Positions 53,890 to 62,775 are shown, counted from the first letter of the stretch. The stretch: DNA of 64,000 bases from Haloglomus irregulare (GCF_007421925.1 NZ_QMDX01000006.1:1-64000); one strand, 5' to 3'. The notes: generated by a model not told the origin, from the sequence alone. Translations and numbers: made by a program.

Positions 53890-55995
53890 ATGACGGACGC
53901 GCGCGAGGTCCGGTCGCTGGTGGCGGACCGCCCGGCCCTCGAACCCGCGCTGGAGTCGCTCCTCGAGACCGACGAGACCCACGACACCTGGACGTTCGAC
54001 GAGATCGACCTCGATTCGGGCGCGTTCGGGGAACTCGTCTCGGAGGGCGTCGTCGAGAAGGTCGGCGGGGAGTACCGGCTGGCCGACCGCACCGCCGTCG
54101 AGCGGGCGCTCGCCGGCGAGGTGGCGGACGGGGACGACGGCGGTGGTGTCTCGCTCCCGCTGCCCGCGTTCGGTATCGACGGCCGTGTCGCCGCGGCACT
54201 TAGTGGGGCACTACTGCTGGTCTTCGTCTTCCGCATCCTCACCTTCGATGCGATCCTCCGTGACGGGCGGGTAGTCCTCTCGGGGAACGACCCGTACTTC
54301 TACCTCTACTGGACGGAGGAACTGAGCCGGCAGTCGGCGGGCGTCATCGACCGCAGCGCGCTCACGGCGGGGTCGTTCGGCCTCCTGAAGAGCGAGCCGC
54401 TGCTCGTGGCCGTGTTGTGGGTCGCGACCGAACTGGTCGGTGGGGTCGAGCGGGCTCCGCTGGTGCTCGCGTGGTACCCCGTCGTGGCGGGTGTCGTGAC
54501 CGGTGTGTTCACCTACCTGTTCGCGACGGGGCTCACCGACGACGAGCGGGTCGGCATCGCGTCGGTCGTGATGCTCGCGGTGATGCCCGTGCTGGCGTTC
54601 CGGTCGGGGCTCGGGTTCGCCGACCACCACGCGTTCGACTACGTCTGGCTGTCGATGACGGCTGCCGGTGCGGTCCGATCGGTTCGGGCGGCCGCGACGC
54701 GGGAAGCGGCAACCGGTCCACGGGTGCTCGCCTGGACCGGGCTGACCGGGGTCGCCATCGCCGGCCAGTTGCTCGCCTGGGAGGCCGGGCCACTCCTGCT
54801 GGTCCCAGTTGCGTCGTACGTCCCCGTCGCCGCCCTGATCGCCGTCGACAGGGACGAGTCACCGGGCTGGACGCTGACGCCGCTCGGCGTCGGACTCGCC
54901 GTCGCGGCGGTCCTCACTGGTGGCGCACATCTCGCGCTCGACTGGCAGACGGGGGTGGTCGCCGCCACGCCCGCTCTCCTCCTCGCCGGTACCGTCGGTG
55001 TCGCCGCGGTCGGTGAGGTGGTGCACCGGGTCGACGACCTCCCCGTGAGTCCGGTTCGGGCACTCGCAGCCGCCGAGGCCGCGGGAGTCGTCCTCACGTT
55101 TGGACTGCTCACGACGGTACTTGCCGCCTACGGGGACCGGCTGTTCGGCCAGCTCGGACGGATCGGTACCGACGGCTCCGTCGTCGAGGCGAACTCGCTG
55201 TTCGGGACCGGGATCTTCGGCTGGCTGTTCCTGTTCGGACTGCTCCTCTTTCTCGGCGTCCCGTACATGGGGTTCGCGCTCCTCCGTGCGACGAGGGGCG
55301 AGGACCGCCACGGCTGGCTCCTCGCCGGCATCTACGGCTGGTTCTTCCTCGTCCTGGCGACGTTCCAGATGCGTTTCGCCGGCGAGCTCTCGACCTTCCT
55401 CGCGGTGTTCTCCGGGCTCGGATTCGTCCACATCGCCGACCGCGTCGACCTGGCGCGTCCCCCCGTCCCGTTTCGCGAGACGGCACCGGTCCGCGGCGAC
55501 GGTGGCGATAGCGAGCCGGCGTTCGAACTGCCGACCCCTCGCGGGGCCGTCTCGCTCCTGTTCCTCTTCCTCCTCGTCGCGGGGCTCGGCGTCACGCAGG
55601 CACCGGTGAAGGCGAATCAGGCTCCGGTTGCCGGGCACGAGTTCGAGACCGCGATCTGGATCGACCAGTACGCCGCGGAGAACGGCATCGAGACGGACTA
55701 CGTCTTCACCGAGTGGGGCCGCAACCGGATGTACAACTACTTCGTGAACGGGAACGCTCGGTCGTACGGGTTCGCCAGGGCGAACTATCGGGCATTCCTC
55801 CGCGCCACACAGCCGGAGGAGTGGTACGAACGACTACGCGGCCGAGTCGGGTTCGTCGTCCTCGACCGGTACGATTCGGAGGACGCTACCCTCCACAACC
55901 GGCTCACGCGGGGGTTCGGCGGTCGGCACGACGGGTTCGACGGGTCGGGCCACTACCGTGCGATACGGGTGACCGACCGCCAACAGGTCCACTAG
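53890..55995 (+). CDS. STT3/AglB-like membrane glycosyltransferase with N-terminal winged-helix-like domain, cut by TAG
   Basis: A 701-aa frame before the stop. Residues 1 to about 75 (ALEPALESLLETDETHDTWTFDEIDLDSGAFGELVSEGVVEKVGGEYRL) look like a winged-helix domain, a fusion seen in some haloarchaeal STT3-type proteins. Then about 11-13 helices, with acidic luminal-side motif GNDPYFYLYW near the first loop and DHHAFDYVW. The region usually holding WWDxG reads TDYVFTEWGRNRMYNYF, so the classic catalytic motif is absent: a divergent paralogue of AglB rather than the standard enzyme. The TAG at 55993-55995 is followed in frame by a beta-domain (next entry). Confidence 0.75.
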   Translation: MTDAREVRSLVADRPALEPALESLLETDETHDTWTFDEIDLDSGAFGELVSEGVVEKVGGEYRLADRTAVERALAGEVADGDDGGGVSLPLPAFGIDGRVAAALSGALLLVFVFRILTFDAILRDGRVVLSGNDPYFYLYWTEELSRQSAGVIDRSALTAGSFGLLKSEPLLVAVLWVATELVGGVERAPLVLAWYPVVAGVVTGVFTYLFATGLTDDERVGIASVVMLAVMPVLAFRSGLGFADHHAFDYVWLSMTAAGAVRSVRAAATREAATGPRVLAWTGLTGVAIAGQLLAWEAGPLLLVPVASYVPVAALIAVDRDESPGWTLTPLGVGLAVAAVLTGGAHLALDWQTGVVAATPALLLAGTVGVAAVGEVVHRVDDLPVSPVRALAAAEAAGVVLTFGLLTTVLAAYGDRLFGQLGRIGTDGSVVEANSLFGTGIFGWLFLFGLLLFLGVPYMGFALLRATRGEDRHGWLLAGIYGWFFLVLATFQMRFAGELSTFLAVFSGLGFVHIADRVDLARPPVPFRETAPVRGDGGDSEPAFELPTPRGAVSLLFLFLLVAGLGVTQAPVKANQAPVAGHEFETAIWIDQYAAENGIETDYVFTEWGRNRMYNYFVNGNARSYGFARANYRAFLRATQPEEWYERLRGRVGFVVLDRYDSEDATLHNRLTRGFGGRHDGFDGSGHYRAIRVTDRQQVH

Positions 55996-56367
55996 GTCGT
56001 TCCCGGCGCGAAGCTCACCGGTTCGGTTCACAACGGGACGGCATCGGCGGCGAACGCGACCGTCCGGCTCCGGACGGACGTCGCCGTCGAGGGCCGAAGC
56101 GACGAGTTCACATACGTCCGTCGGGTCCGGACCGACGCTGACGGCCGGTACCAGCTCCGCGTCGCCTATCCTGGCGAGTACGAGATACGCCAGCCCGACG
56201 GCAACGCCACGAGGACGGTGACGGTGTCCGAATCCGCGGTCGAGAACGGCGAACGCGTCGACGTGGGAGCACTCGGTGACGGCGGGAACGCCACCGCGAC
56301 CGACGGTCCAGACTACGACCTCACCAGGTCAGCCCCTCGTAGGTCAGTCCCTCGCGCCGCGCGATGA
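55996..56367 (+). pseudogene. C-terminal beta-domain of the STT3-like gene, read only past an amber codon
   Basis: Directly after TAG 55993-55995 the same frame continues VVPGAKLTGSVHNGT, EFTYVRRVRTDADGRYQLRV and YPGEYEIRQPDGN, then TVTVSESAVENGERVDVG. From memory haloarchaeal AglB proteins end in just this way (VPGA ... TDADGRF ... YPGTY). The frame runs to TGA at 56365-56367, entering the convergent ugd 3' end by 47 nt, so the original stop may also be altered. A CAG-to-TAG change (Gln to amber) is the simplest explanation. Confidence 0.7.
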
Positions 56368-59032
56368 CGCGCCGGCCGTCCACGACCACGGGGTCGGCCA
56401 TCGCGTCGAACGCCTCGTCCAGCGCGGCGAACTCGTCCCAGTCCGTGACCACGAGCGCGCCGTGAGCGCCGTCCAGCGCGGCCGCCGCGTCGTCGACGTA
56501 CTCCACGTCGGGGTACTCGGCGGCCATCGCGTCGGTGGCGAGCGGGTCGTAGGCGACTACCTCGGCACCGCGGGCCTGCAGCCCCTCGATGACCGGCTTC
56601 GCCCGTGACCCCCGGATGTCGTCCGTGCCGGACTTGAACGCCAGTCCGAGTACCGCCACCCGCCGTCCGTCGGCCGCGACGTGCTCGTCGAGCAGGTCGA
56701 GCAGCCGCTGGGGCTGCTTCTCGTTGACGCCGACGACCGCCTCGAGCAGTTCGGGGTCGTAGCCCGCCTGCCGGGCTGTCGCCATGATAGCGGCGGTGTC
56801 TTTGGGGAAGCAGTTGTGGACGACAAGCCCGTCAGTGGTGACGAACGTGTGGTTCCCCTCCACCTCCAGGGAATAGACCTCGGTCGACGCGGGTTCGGTC
56901 TCGATATCCCTGACCTTCACCATCGTGTAGCCCTCGGAGCGGCTGTGTCCGGTCGGAGCGATGGTGCGCTCGTACGCCGCGAACCGATCCTCCATCTGCG
57001 CACGCTCATCAGGGAGGAACATCCCCAACAACTGCTCCACCTGCCGTTTGCTCGACACCCGCAGGAAATGAGCTGGAGCCGTCGATTTCTCCGACTGTGA
57101 GGTCTTGTAACTCGGCACAATGCCGAGGCTGTGGAGGAGGAAGCTCATTCCCTGAATCAGCTCCTCGCTGACCGATCCGTAGTCAAGCACGACCGCATTC
57201 GAGTGGCTCGGATACGCGACGTGACCGTCACCACGGAACAGTCCAGTGAGCAGCTCGAACCGGTGCTCCGGAGGCTCGCGGAACGCAGCGTCCGGAACGC
57301 TCGCGGAGTACGAACCGGTCCCGCATCCGAGCCACTCGATGAACGCCGCGAACGCCCGGCTCGAGAACCGTATCTCCGTGCTCGTCTCCCGGGTCGAGAC
57401 CCGGTTCCGGACTCCGAGCCGATCCAGATACCCGCTCACGTCGTCCACGTACTCCCCTTCCTCCTCGGGATGGAAGCTCAGAGTGATCCGTCGACGTGGG
57501 CGACTCCCGTGTCCGGAGTCGTCGGTGTTGATGTGGCCCTCACTGAGGTAGTACCCGATGAATCGCCAGAAATCCGCGTCTGCTTCGAGTACCGCTGGCA
57601 CGTAGGTTGTGCTCCCGGTGCTGGTGTAGATACTGAACTCCCGACGGTCAAGCGCGAGTTCGTCCTCAACGAGCAGGAACGCGTCAAGTGGGAGGTACCC
57701 GGAGCGAACGAAGTCCCGCACCTTGTCATAGTCGAACTCCTCGTTGTAGGACGAGAGGACGGCTCGAAGCTCCTGCTCTCTGTCGCTCAGGTCGAACGAT
57801 GGGTTCAGATACACCTCGGACGGCTCGAACCGGGCGTCGGCTCGCAGCACCTCGATCAAATCGAACGCCCCGACGGAGTCGGACGGAAGGTCGTCCAGTA
57901 CTGGCAACCTGTCATCGGGTTCGACGTCCCGTGCCAGCGCAACCTCCGGCGACCCGTCCCGCATCACGAGCATCGGATGGTCGTCGGTCACGGTCACCGA
58001 TTTGGTCATTCGTGTCTCGAACGTGTACAGATCACCGTCGTACGGTCGCCGGGTGACTGCCTCAACGGACCCGAACTCGAACTCTCCGTTCCCGTCCATA
58101 CTCAGCACGGAGAGGTCGTCGACCCGGTCCGGGTGGCCGTATCGGTCGAACACCTCCCCGAGCGTGAGCAGGTGCGTCTCTCGCCCATCGCGGATCAACA
58201 CCTGCTGGTCAGCAGTCAGACACGACCCGCCCCACCCGACCCCGCTGCGGAGGAACTTCGCGCCGATACGGTCGTCGCGTCCGATGGCGTCGGCCACGGC
58301 GTACGAATCCACCTCGTACTCCTTGCAGATGTTCCCGAGCTCGTTGATGAGCGAGACCTTCGCCGCCAGGAAGGTGTTGTTGGCGTACTTGACCATCGCG
58401 GCCTCCCGCCGGCCGGTCTCGACGACGGGCGTCTCCCACTCGGCGACCAGCGGCTCGTACAGTTCGGCGAAGATGTCCAGCGCCCGGTCGTCGCCGTCGG
58501 TCCCGAGGACGATCTTGTCCGGGCTCATGAAGTCGTCGACGGCCGAGCCCTGGGACTGGAACTCCGGGTTGACCGCGACCCCGAAGTCGCCACCCTCCTC
58601 CGTGCCAGAGGCGTCCTCGATGACCGGAATCAGCTCCTCCTCGGTCATCCCCGGGGTGACCGTCGACTTCACGACGACGAGCGTGTAGTCGTCCGCGTCG
58701 GCCAACGCCGCGCCGACGTCCTCGGCAGCGGCCCGCAGCGGCCCAATGTCGATGCTGCCGTCCTCGCGAGCCGGCGTCTGGATGGTCAGGAAGACGACGT
58801 CGGCCTCGGGGACGCTCTCGTAGGTGGTGTTCGCCCGGAGGCTGGTGCCGCTGTACGCGGTCAGGAGCGGGTCGAGGCCGGGCTCGTGGATGGGCGATTC
58901 CCCGGCGTTCAGCTGTGCGACGATCTCCTCGTCGATGTCGATGGCGGTCACGTCGTGGCCCAGGTCGGCGAGACAGGCCGCGAGCGTCGTGCCGACGTAG
59001 CCGCTGCCGACGACGGAGACGTCCAGAGTCAT
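56321..59032 (-). CDS. aglM: UDP-glucose 6-dehydrogenase (AglM-like) with intein
   Basis: A 903-aa precursor; removing the 470-aa intein gives a 433-aa enzyme of normal length that oxidises UDP-glucose to UDP-glucuronate for surface glycans. Extein motifs: NAD site VSVVGSGYVGTTLAACLADLGHDV, KSTVTPGMTEEEL, NPEFQSQGSA, KYANNTFLAAKVSLINE, and GGSCFPKD with the catalytic Cys, then GLAFKSGTDDIRGS. The intein splits GGS from CFPKD, so its +1 nucleophile is the catalytic Cys and splicing is needed for activity. Start ATG 59032 (MTLDVSVVG). It is convergent with the STT3-like gene. Confidence 0.9.
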   Translation of the reverse strand: MTLDVSVVGSGYVGTTLAACLADLGHDVTAIDIDEEIVAQLNAGESPIHEPGLDPLLTAYSGTSLRANTTYESVPEADVVFLTIQTPAREDGSIDIGPLRAAAEDVGAALADADDYTLVVVKSTVTPGMTEEELIPVIEDASGTEEGGDFGVAVNPEFQSQGSAVDDFMSPDKIVLGTDGDDRALDIFAELYEPLVAEWETPVVETGRREAAMVKYANNTFLAAKVSLINELGNICKEYEVDSYAVADAIGRDDRIGAKFLRSGVGWGGSCLTADQQVLIRDGRETHLLTLGEVFDRYGHPDRVDDLSVLSMDGNGEFEFGSVEAVTRRPYDGDLYTFETRMTKSVTVTDDHPMLVMRDGSPEVALARDVEPDDRLPVLDDLPSDSVGAFDLIEVLRADARFEPSEVYLNPSFDLSDREQELRAVLSSYNEEFDYDKVRDFVRSGYLPLDAFLLVEDELALDRREFSIYTSTGSTTYVPAVLEADADFWRFIGYYLSEGHINTDDSGHGSRPRRRITLSFHPEEEGEYVDDVSGYLDRLGVRNRVSTRETSTEIRFSSRAFAAFIEWLGCGTGSYSASVPDAAFREPPEHRFELLTGLFRGDGHVAYPSHSNAVVLDYGSVSEELIQGMSFLLHSLGIVPSYKTSQSEKSTAPAHFLRVSSKRQVEQLLGMFLPDERAQMEDRFAAYERTIAPTGHSRSEGYTMVKVRDIETEPASTEVYSLEVEGNHTFVTTDGLVVHNCFPKDTAAIMATARQAGYDPELLEAVVGVNEKQPQRLLDLLDEHVAADGRRVAVLGLAFKSGTDDIRGSRAKPVIEGLQARGAEVVAYDPLATDAMAAEYPDVEYVDDAAAALDGAHGALVVTDWDEFAALDEAFDAMADPVVVDGRRVIARREGLTYEGLTW
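56813..58222 (-). mobile_element. Intein with LAGLIDADG homing endonuclease, in ugd
   Basis: A 470-aa insertion. It begins at Cys (CLTADQQVLIRDG, block A) and ends VVHN before the extein Cys (block G). Block B shows the T-x-x-H-like VTVTDDHPMLV; block F reads VYSLEVEGNHTFVT. Two LAGLIDADG helices are present: FIGYYLSEGHI and LLTGLFRGDGHV, with their acidic residues, so the endonuclease may be active. Boundaries are fixed by the GGS/CFPKD extein junction. From memory inteins at this site occur in other haloarchaea. Confidence 0.9.
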
Positions 59033-59156
59033 CACCCGTCGGTCGGTCACGACCGGGCTTAGGGGTTCGGGTCCCCGCTGCCGGTACGGTCGGCCCGCAC
59101 ACGGGCGCCACGACGGCGCCCGTATCGCCCGGTGCTCGGCGACCCGCCACCCGCAC

Positions 59157-59166
59157 GTTTTTACTC
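59157..59166 (+). promoter_or_regulatory. TATA-like box for the acyl-CoA dehydrogenase gene
   Basis: GTTTTTACTC lies 21-30 nt before the ATG at 59187, the only T-rich patch in the upstream region. Confidence 0.45.
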
Positions 59167-59186
59167 GTTGTTCCCTATGCTGGAGT

Positions 59187-60350
59187 ATGCTTGATTACGT
59201 GGGGCTGGAAGCGGACCTCACCGAGGAGGAGCGGATGGTCCGGGACACGGCCCGGGACTTCGTCGAGGACAAGTTCAAGCCCATCGTGGGCGACCACTGG
59301 ATCGAGGGCACGTTCCCGACGGAGCTCATCGGCGAGATGGGCGAACTCGGGTTCTACGGGCCGAACCTCGACGGCTACGGCCTGCCGGACCTCTCGGAGA
59401 CCGCGTACGGCGTCCTGATGCAGGAGCTGGAGGCCGGGGACAGCGGCCTCCGGTCGATGGCCTCCGTCCAGGGCTCGCTCGTGATGTACCCCATCCACAC
59501 CTACGGGAGCGAGGCCCAGAAGGACACGTGGCTGGAGGCGATGGGCACCGGCGAGAAGATCGGCTGCTTCGGGCTGACCGAGCCCAACCACGGCTCGAAC
59601 CCCTCGGCGATGGAGACCCACGCCGAGGCCGACGACGAGGGCTACGTCCTCAACGGGACGAAGACCTGGATCACCAACGCACCCATCGCCGACGTGGCGC
59701 TGGTCTGGGCGCGCGACCGCTCGGACCCGGACGAACCCGTCCGCGGGTTCCTCGTCGAGACGGACCGCGACGGCGTGCGGACACCGAAGATCGAGGAGAA
59801 GCTCTCGCTGCGCGCCTCCATCACGGGCCAGATCGAGCTCTCGAACGTCTACGTTCCCGAGGCGAACGTCCTCCCCGACGTGCAGGGCATGAAGGGGCCG
59901 CTCTCCTGTCTCACCCAGGCCCGCTTCGGCATCAGTTGGGGCGCCATCGGCGCGGCGCGTGACTGCTTCGAGACCGCCCGCGAGTACGCCACCGACCGCG
60001 AGCAGTTCGGCAAGCCCATCGGGGGCTACCAGCTCCAGCAGGAGAAGCTCGCGGAGATGGCGACCCAGATCACCACCGCACAGCTGCTCTCCTACCGGCT
60101 CACCGAACTGAAGGAACGCGGCGAGATGCGGCCCGAGCAGGTCTCGATGGCCAAGCGCAACAACGTCCGGATGGCCCGTGACCAGTCGCGGGTCGCCCGC
60201 GAGATGCTCGGCGGCAACGGCATCACCGCCGACTACTCGCCGATGCGGCACATGGCGAACCTCGAGACGGTCTACACCTACGAGGGGACCCACGACATCC
60301 ACTCGCTCATCCTCGGCCACGACCTGACCGGTATCCCTGCCTTCGAGTAG
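59187..60350 (+). CDS. Glutaryl-CoA dehydrogenase-like acyl-CoA dehydrogenase
   Basis: A 387-aa FAD enzyme. Glutaryl-CoA dehydrogenase hallmarks: SGLRSMASVQGSLVMYPIHTYGSEAQK, GCFGLTEPNHGSNP, NGTKTWITNAPIADVALVWAR, and the C-terminal TYEGTHDIHSLILGHDLTG with the catalytic Glu. Expected to oxidise and decarboxylate glutaryl-CoA to crotonyl-CoA, or act on a similar acyl-CoA. No electron-transfer flavoprotein gene is adjacent. The stop is TAG. Confidence 0.88.
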   Translation: MLDYVGLEADLTEEERMVRDTARDFVEDKFKPIVGDHWIEGTFPTELIGEMGELGFYGPNLDGYGLPDLSETAYGVLMQELEAGDSGLRSMASVQGSLVMYPIHTYGSEAQKDTWLEAMGTGEKIGCFGLTEPNHGSNPSAMETHAEADDEGYVLNGTKTWITNAPIADVALVWARDRSDPDEPVRGFLVETDRDGVRTPKIEEKLSLRASITGQIELSNVYVPEANVLPDVQGMKGPLSCLTQARFGISWGAIGAARDCFETAREYATDREQFGKPIGGYQLQQEKLAEMATQITTAQLLSYRLTELKERGEMRPEQVSMAKRNNVRMARDQSRVAREMLGGNGITADYSPMRHMANLETVYTYEGTHDIHSLILGHDLTGIPAFE

Positions 60351-60558
60351 CGCTTCTCCGACGCTCGGCCTTCCTCGCGCTCGCCACCGGTGAGTGCTGC
60401 GGGAGTCCTTCGGGCAAGAGCGTTCTAAATGCCGGCCTCCGCGCCCTCTGGCCGGAGAACCGCGTTCGCTTCGTTCGCGCGGACGCGAACTCCTGTTGCT
60501 GGTGGCACGAGCGGGGTGCTGTTGCCGCGTTCACGGGCGAGACGCCGGCTGCGGGTCG

Positions 60559-61212
60559 TCACTCCCGCCGGTACAGGTCCAGCTCGCGCGTCACCGCGTC
60601 CTCCCGCTCGACCAGGTCGAGATACGTCTCGGCGAACGACTCGGCCGGTATCGACCGCGCGTCGGCCGCCGGGCGGACGGCCGAGCCGATGCTGACGTAG
60701 GTCACCTGCACCGACTCCAGCGCGCTCGCGAGCGTCCGCGCGAGGCCGCGAGCGCCCGGCGCGACCGCGCCCCACTCGACCTGGTCCGGGCTCGCCCCGT
60801 CGGCGAAGGTGGTGCCGCTGAAGACGACCGTGCCCTCTGTCTCGCGGAGGTCGTCCGCGACCGCCTGCACGCACGCAAGCGACCCGGCGACGCGCACGTC
60901 GAAGAGATGCCGGAGGCGGTCGACGCTGGCGTCCGGGAATGGGCGCCCGCCGCCGCCGCTGGCGTTCAACACCAGCGCGCCGACCGGGCCGAGCGCCTCG
61001 CGCACCGTCTCGACCCCGGCGACGACGGCGTCCTCGTCGGTGATGTCCGTCTCGACGGCCAGCGCGCCGTCGCCGAGGTCGGCGGCCAGGTCGTCGATGA
61101 GGTCGCTCGACCGCGCGAACATGCCGACGTCGTAGCCGGCGGCGTGGAACGTCCGGACCGTCGCCTCGCCGATCCGCGGGCCGACGCCCGCGACGAGTAC
61201 CGTGTGTGCCAT
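60559..61212 (-). CDS. SDR-family protein lacking the YxxxK motif
   Basis: A 217-aa Rossmann protein: VLVAGVGPRIGEATVRTFHAAGYDVGMFAR at the start, then LVLNASGGGGRPF and GTVVFSGTTFADGAS. In classical SDRs a catalytic Tyr and Lys follow; here the stretch is VEWGAVAPGARGLARTLASAL with Trp in place of Tyr and no Lys four residues on. It may bind a nucleotide without the usual oxidoreductase chemistry. The C-terminus is short. Function unknown. Confidence 0.78.
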   Translation of the reverse strand: MAHTVLVAGVGPRIGEATVRTFHAAGYDVGMFARSSDLIDDLAADLGDGALAVETDITDEDAVVAGVETVREALGPVGALVLNASGGGGRPFPDASVDRLRHLFDVRVAGSLACVQAVADDLRETEGTVVFSGTTFADGASPDQVEWGAVAPGARGLARTLASALESVQVTYVSIGSAVRPAADARSIPAESFAETYLDLVEREDAVTRELDLYRRE

Positions 61213-61290
61213 CGGGTGACCCGGGCGGCGTCAGCGGCATACCTCTTCCCCGGCCCCGGACGCTCGCGCACGGGCGAGGGAGTCCCCGAC

Positions 61291-61686
61291 TCACCGGGGC
61301 TCGCGCCGGGCCGGCGGCTCGTCGGAGACGAAGGTGCCCCACAGACCCCGTCGGTCGGCCGCGGCGCGGTAGGCCCGCTCCCGCAGGGGCCCGTAGTCCG
61401 CGGTCTGGTTCAGGAGCAGCCGCAGCGGGCGCGGGAGGACCCCCATCCGGTCGAGGACGGCCTCGATGGCCTCGCCGCAGGACAGCACCCCGTCGTCGGT
61501 CAGCAGGTGGGCGCACTCCTCGTGATCCTCGGGGAGGCGCCCGCGCTCGTCGTCGGTGAGCGCGGAGAAGCCGACGATACCGAGGTCCGTGTACCGGGCG
61601 GCGACGGCCGCCCACCACGAGCAGAAGCCACAGTCGTCATCGTAGACGAGCCAGGCCGGGTCGCGCTCGCCGTACGTGTCGGTCAT
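61291..61686 (-). CDS. DCC-family thiol-disulfide protein (DUF393)
   Basis: A 131-aa protein with DCGFCSWW in the first strand (AWLVYDDDCGFCSWWAAVAAR), the thioredoxin-like CxxC of the DCC family. LLLNQTADYGPLRERAYRAAADRRG is the conserved C-terminal half. Likely redox-active; partner unknown. ATG 61686. Confidence 0.87.
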   Translation of the reverse strand: MTDTYGERDPAWLVYDDDCGFCSWWAAVAARYTDLGIVGFSALTDDERGRLPEDHEECAHLLTDDGVLSCGEAIEAVLDRMGVLPRPLRLLLNQTADYGPLRERAYRAAADRRGLWGTFVSDEPPARREPR

Positions 61687-61733
61687 GGCCGACGGTACGG
61701 GTTGCAGCGAGGAGTGGGTTGTGCCGAACCGCC

Positions 61734-62219
61734 TCAGTCGAAGCGCCCGGTCTCGGCGCCGCAGTCCTCGCAGGCGGTCGCCAGCGCGTCGCCGTCGTCG
61801 GTCGGCTGGACCGCCTGCGCGGTGACGTCATCGCAGTCCGCACAGTCCCGGAGGATGGTCGTCTCCCCCATCGACGCGGGGGCGCCGATGGCGAGCGCCA
61901 CGACCCGCTCGTCGCCCTCGTTGACCCCGCGCTGCCACTCGCCGGCCGCGAAGCGGACCGCCTCGCCCGGGTCGACCGTCACCCGCTCCGGGTCGCCCGC
62001 ACGGGGGTCCCCGACCTCGAAGGTGGCCGTCCCCTCGAGGACGTGGAAGACCTCCTCCTGGTCGGCGTGCCGGTGGTGGCCGAAGGCGAACGCCTCGCCC
62101 GGCGCGAGTTCGAAGTGGTTGACCGTCACGTCCTCGGCGCCGAGCGCGTTCGACAGTGGCCGCTTCGCGCTCGCCGGACTCATCCACGAGTCCACGTCGT
62201 CGACGCGTGCGTGTTCCAT
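61734..62219 (-). CDS. Cupin protein with zinc-ribbon-like tail, paralogue of 1400-1927
   Basis: A 161-aa cupin: HHRHADQEEVFHVLEGTATFEVG and RFAAGEWQRGVNEGDERVVALAIGAPASMG. Its start (MEHARVDDVDSWM) and GAEDVTVNHFELAPGE follow the paralogue at 1400. The tail has CADCD and CEDCGAE pairs, as a small zinc ribbon. Role unknown. It lies in a run of small minus-strand genes. Confidence 0.83.
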   Translation of the reverse strand: MEHARVDDVDSWMSPASAKRPLSNALGAEDVTVNHFELAPGEAFAFGHHRHADQEEVFHVLEGTATFEVGDPRAGDPERVTVDPGEAVRFAAGEWQRGVNEGDERVVALAIGAPASMGETTILRDCADCDDVTAQAVQPTDDGDALATACEDCGAETGRFD

Positions 62220-62250
62220 GGACGGGCCGTCGATGGTGGCGGACTAAAGC

Positions 62251-62775
62251 CTACCCGTCGCCCTCGTCCGGGGGGTCGCCGGCCCCGTCACTGTTCACCG
62301 TCCAGTAGTCGACGGCGTCGGCCTCGCGGAAGAACGTCGGTGACGACACCCCGTCGCCGCCGGGCGGCCGCCCGACGAACGTGCCGACGGTGTCGGAGTC
62401 GGGATAGACGGCCACGTCGGGGTGGGTCATCGTCGAGACGGCGAGGACGCGGAGCGGGTCCTCCCCCGTGTTGACGAGCTGGTGGGCGCCGCGCTCGTCG
62501 GCCGGGCAGGCCACGTAGTCGCCCGGGTCGAGGGTGTACGGGCCGTCGCCGGCGTCACCGGTCCGGAGGCGACCCTCGCCGTGCAGGACGTAGAACGCCT
62601 CCTCGTTGGCGGTGTGATAGTGGAGCGGCCACCCCTCGGCGCCGGGCGGCAGCTCGTAGAGACTCGTCCCGAGTCGCTCGCCACCCGCCGCTGGCGCGAG
62701 CTGCTTGCGCCGGAACTGCGCGTCGCCCGCCTCGGTCTCGCTCCAGACCAGGTCGTCGACGTTGACCGGCTCCAT
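62251..62775 (-). CDS. Single-domain cupin with GDYVACPADERGAHQL region
   Basis: A 174-aa cupin from ATG 62775 (MEPVNVDDLVWSETEAGDAQF). The barrel is ELPPGAEGWPLHYHTANEEAFYVLHGEGRLRTG, then LDPGDYVACPADERGAHQLVNTGEDPLRVLAVSTMTHPDVAVYPDS, which is typical of sugar-like or small-molecule cupins. An acidic tail follows. The next gene downstream on this strand is the cupin at 61734, 31 nt away, so they may be co-transcribed. Confidence 0.82.
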   Translation of the reverse strand: MEPVNVDDLVWSETEAGDAQFRRKQLAPAAGGERLGTSLYELPPGAEGWPLHYHTANEEAFYVLHGEGRLRTGDAGDGPYTLDPGDYVACPADERGAHQLVNTGEDPLRVLAVSTMTHPDVAVYPDSDTVGTFVGRPPGGDGVSSPTFFREADAVDYWTVNSDGAGDPPDEGDG

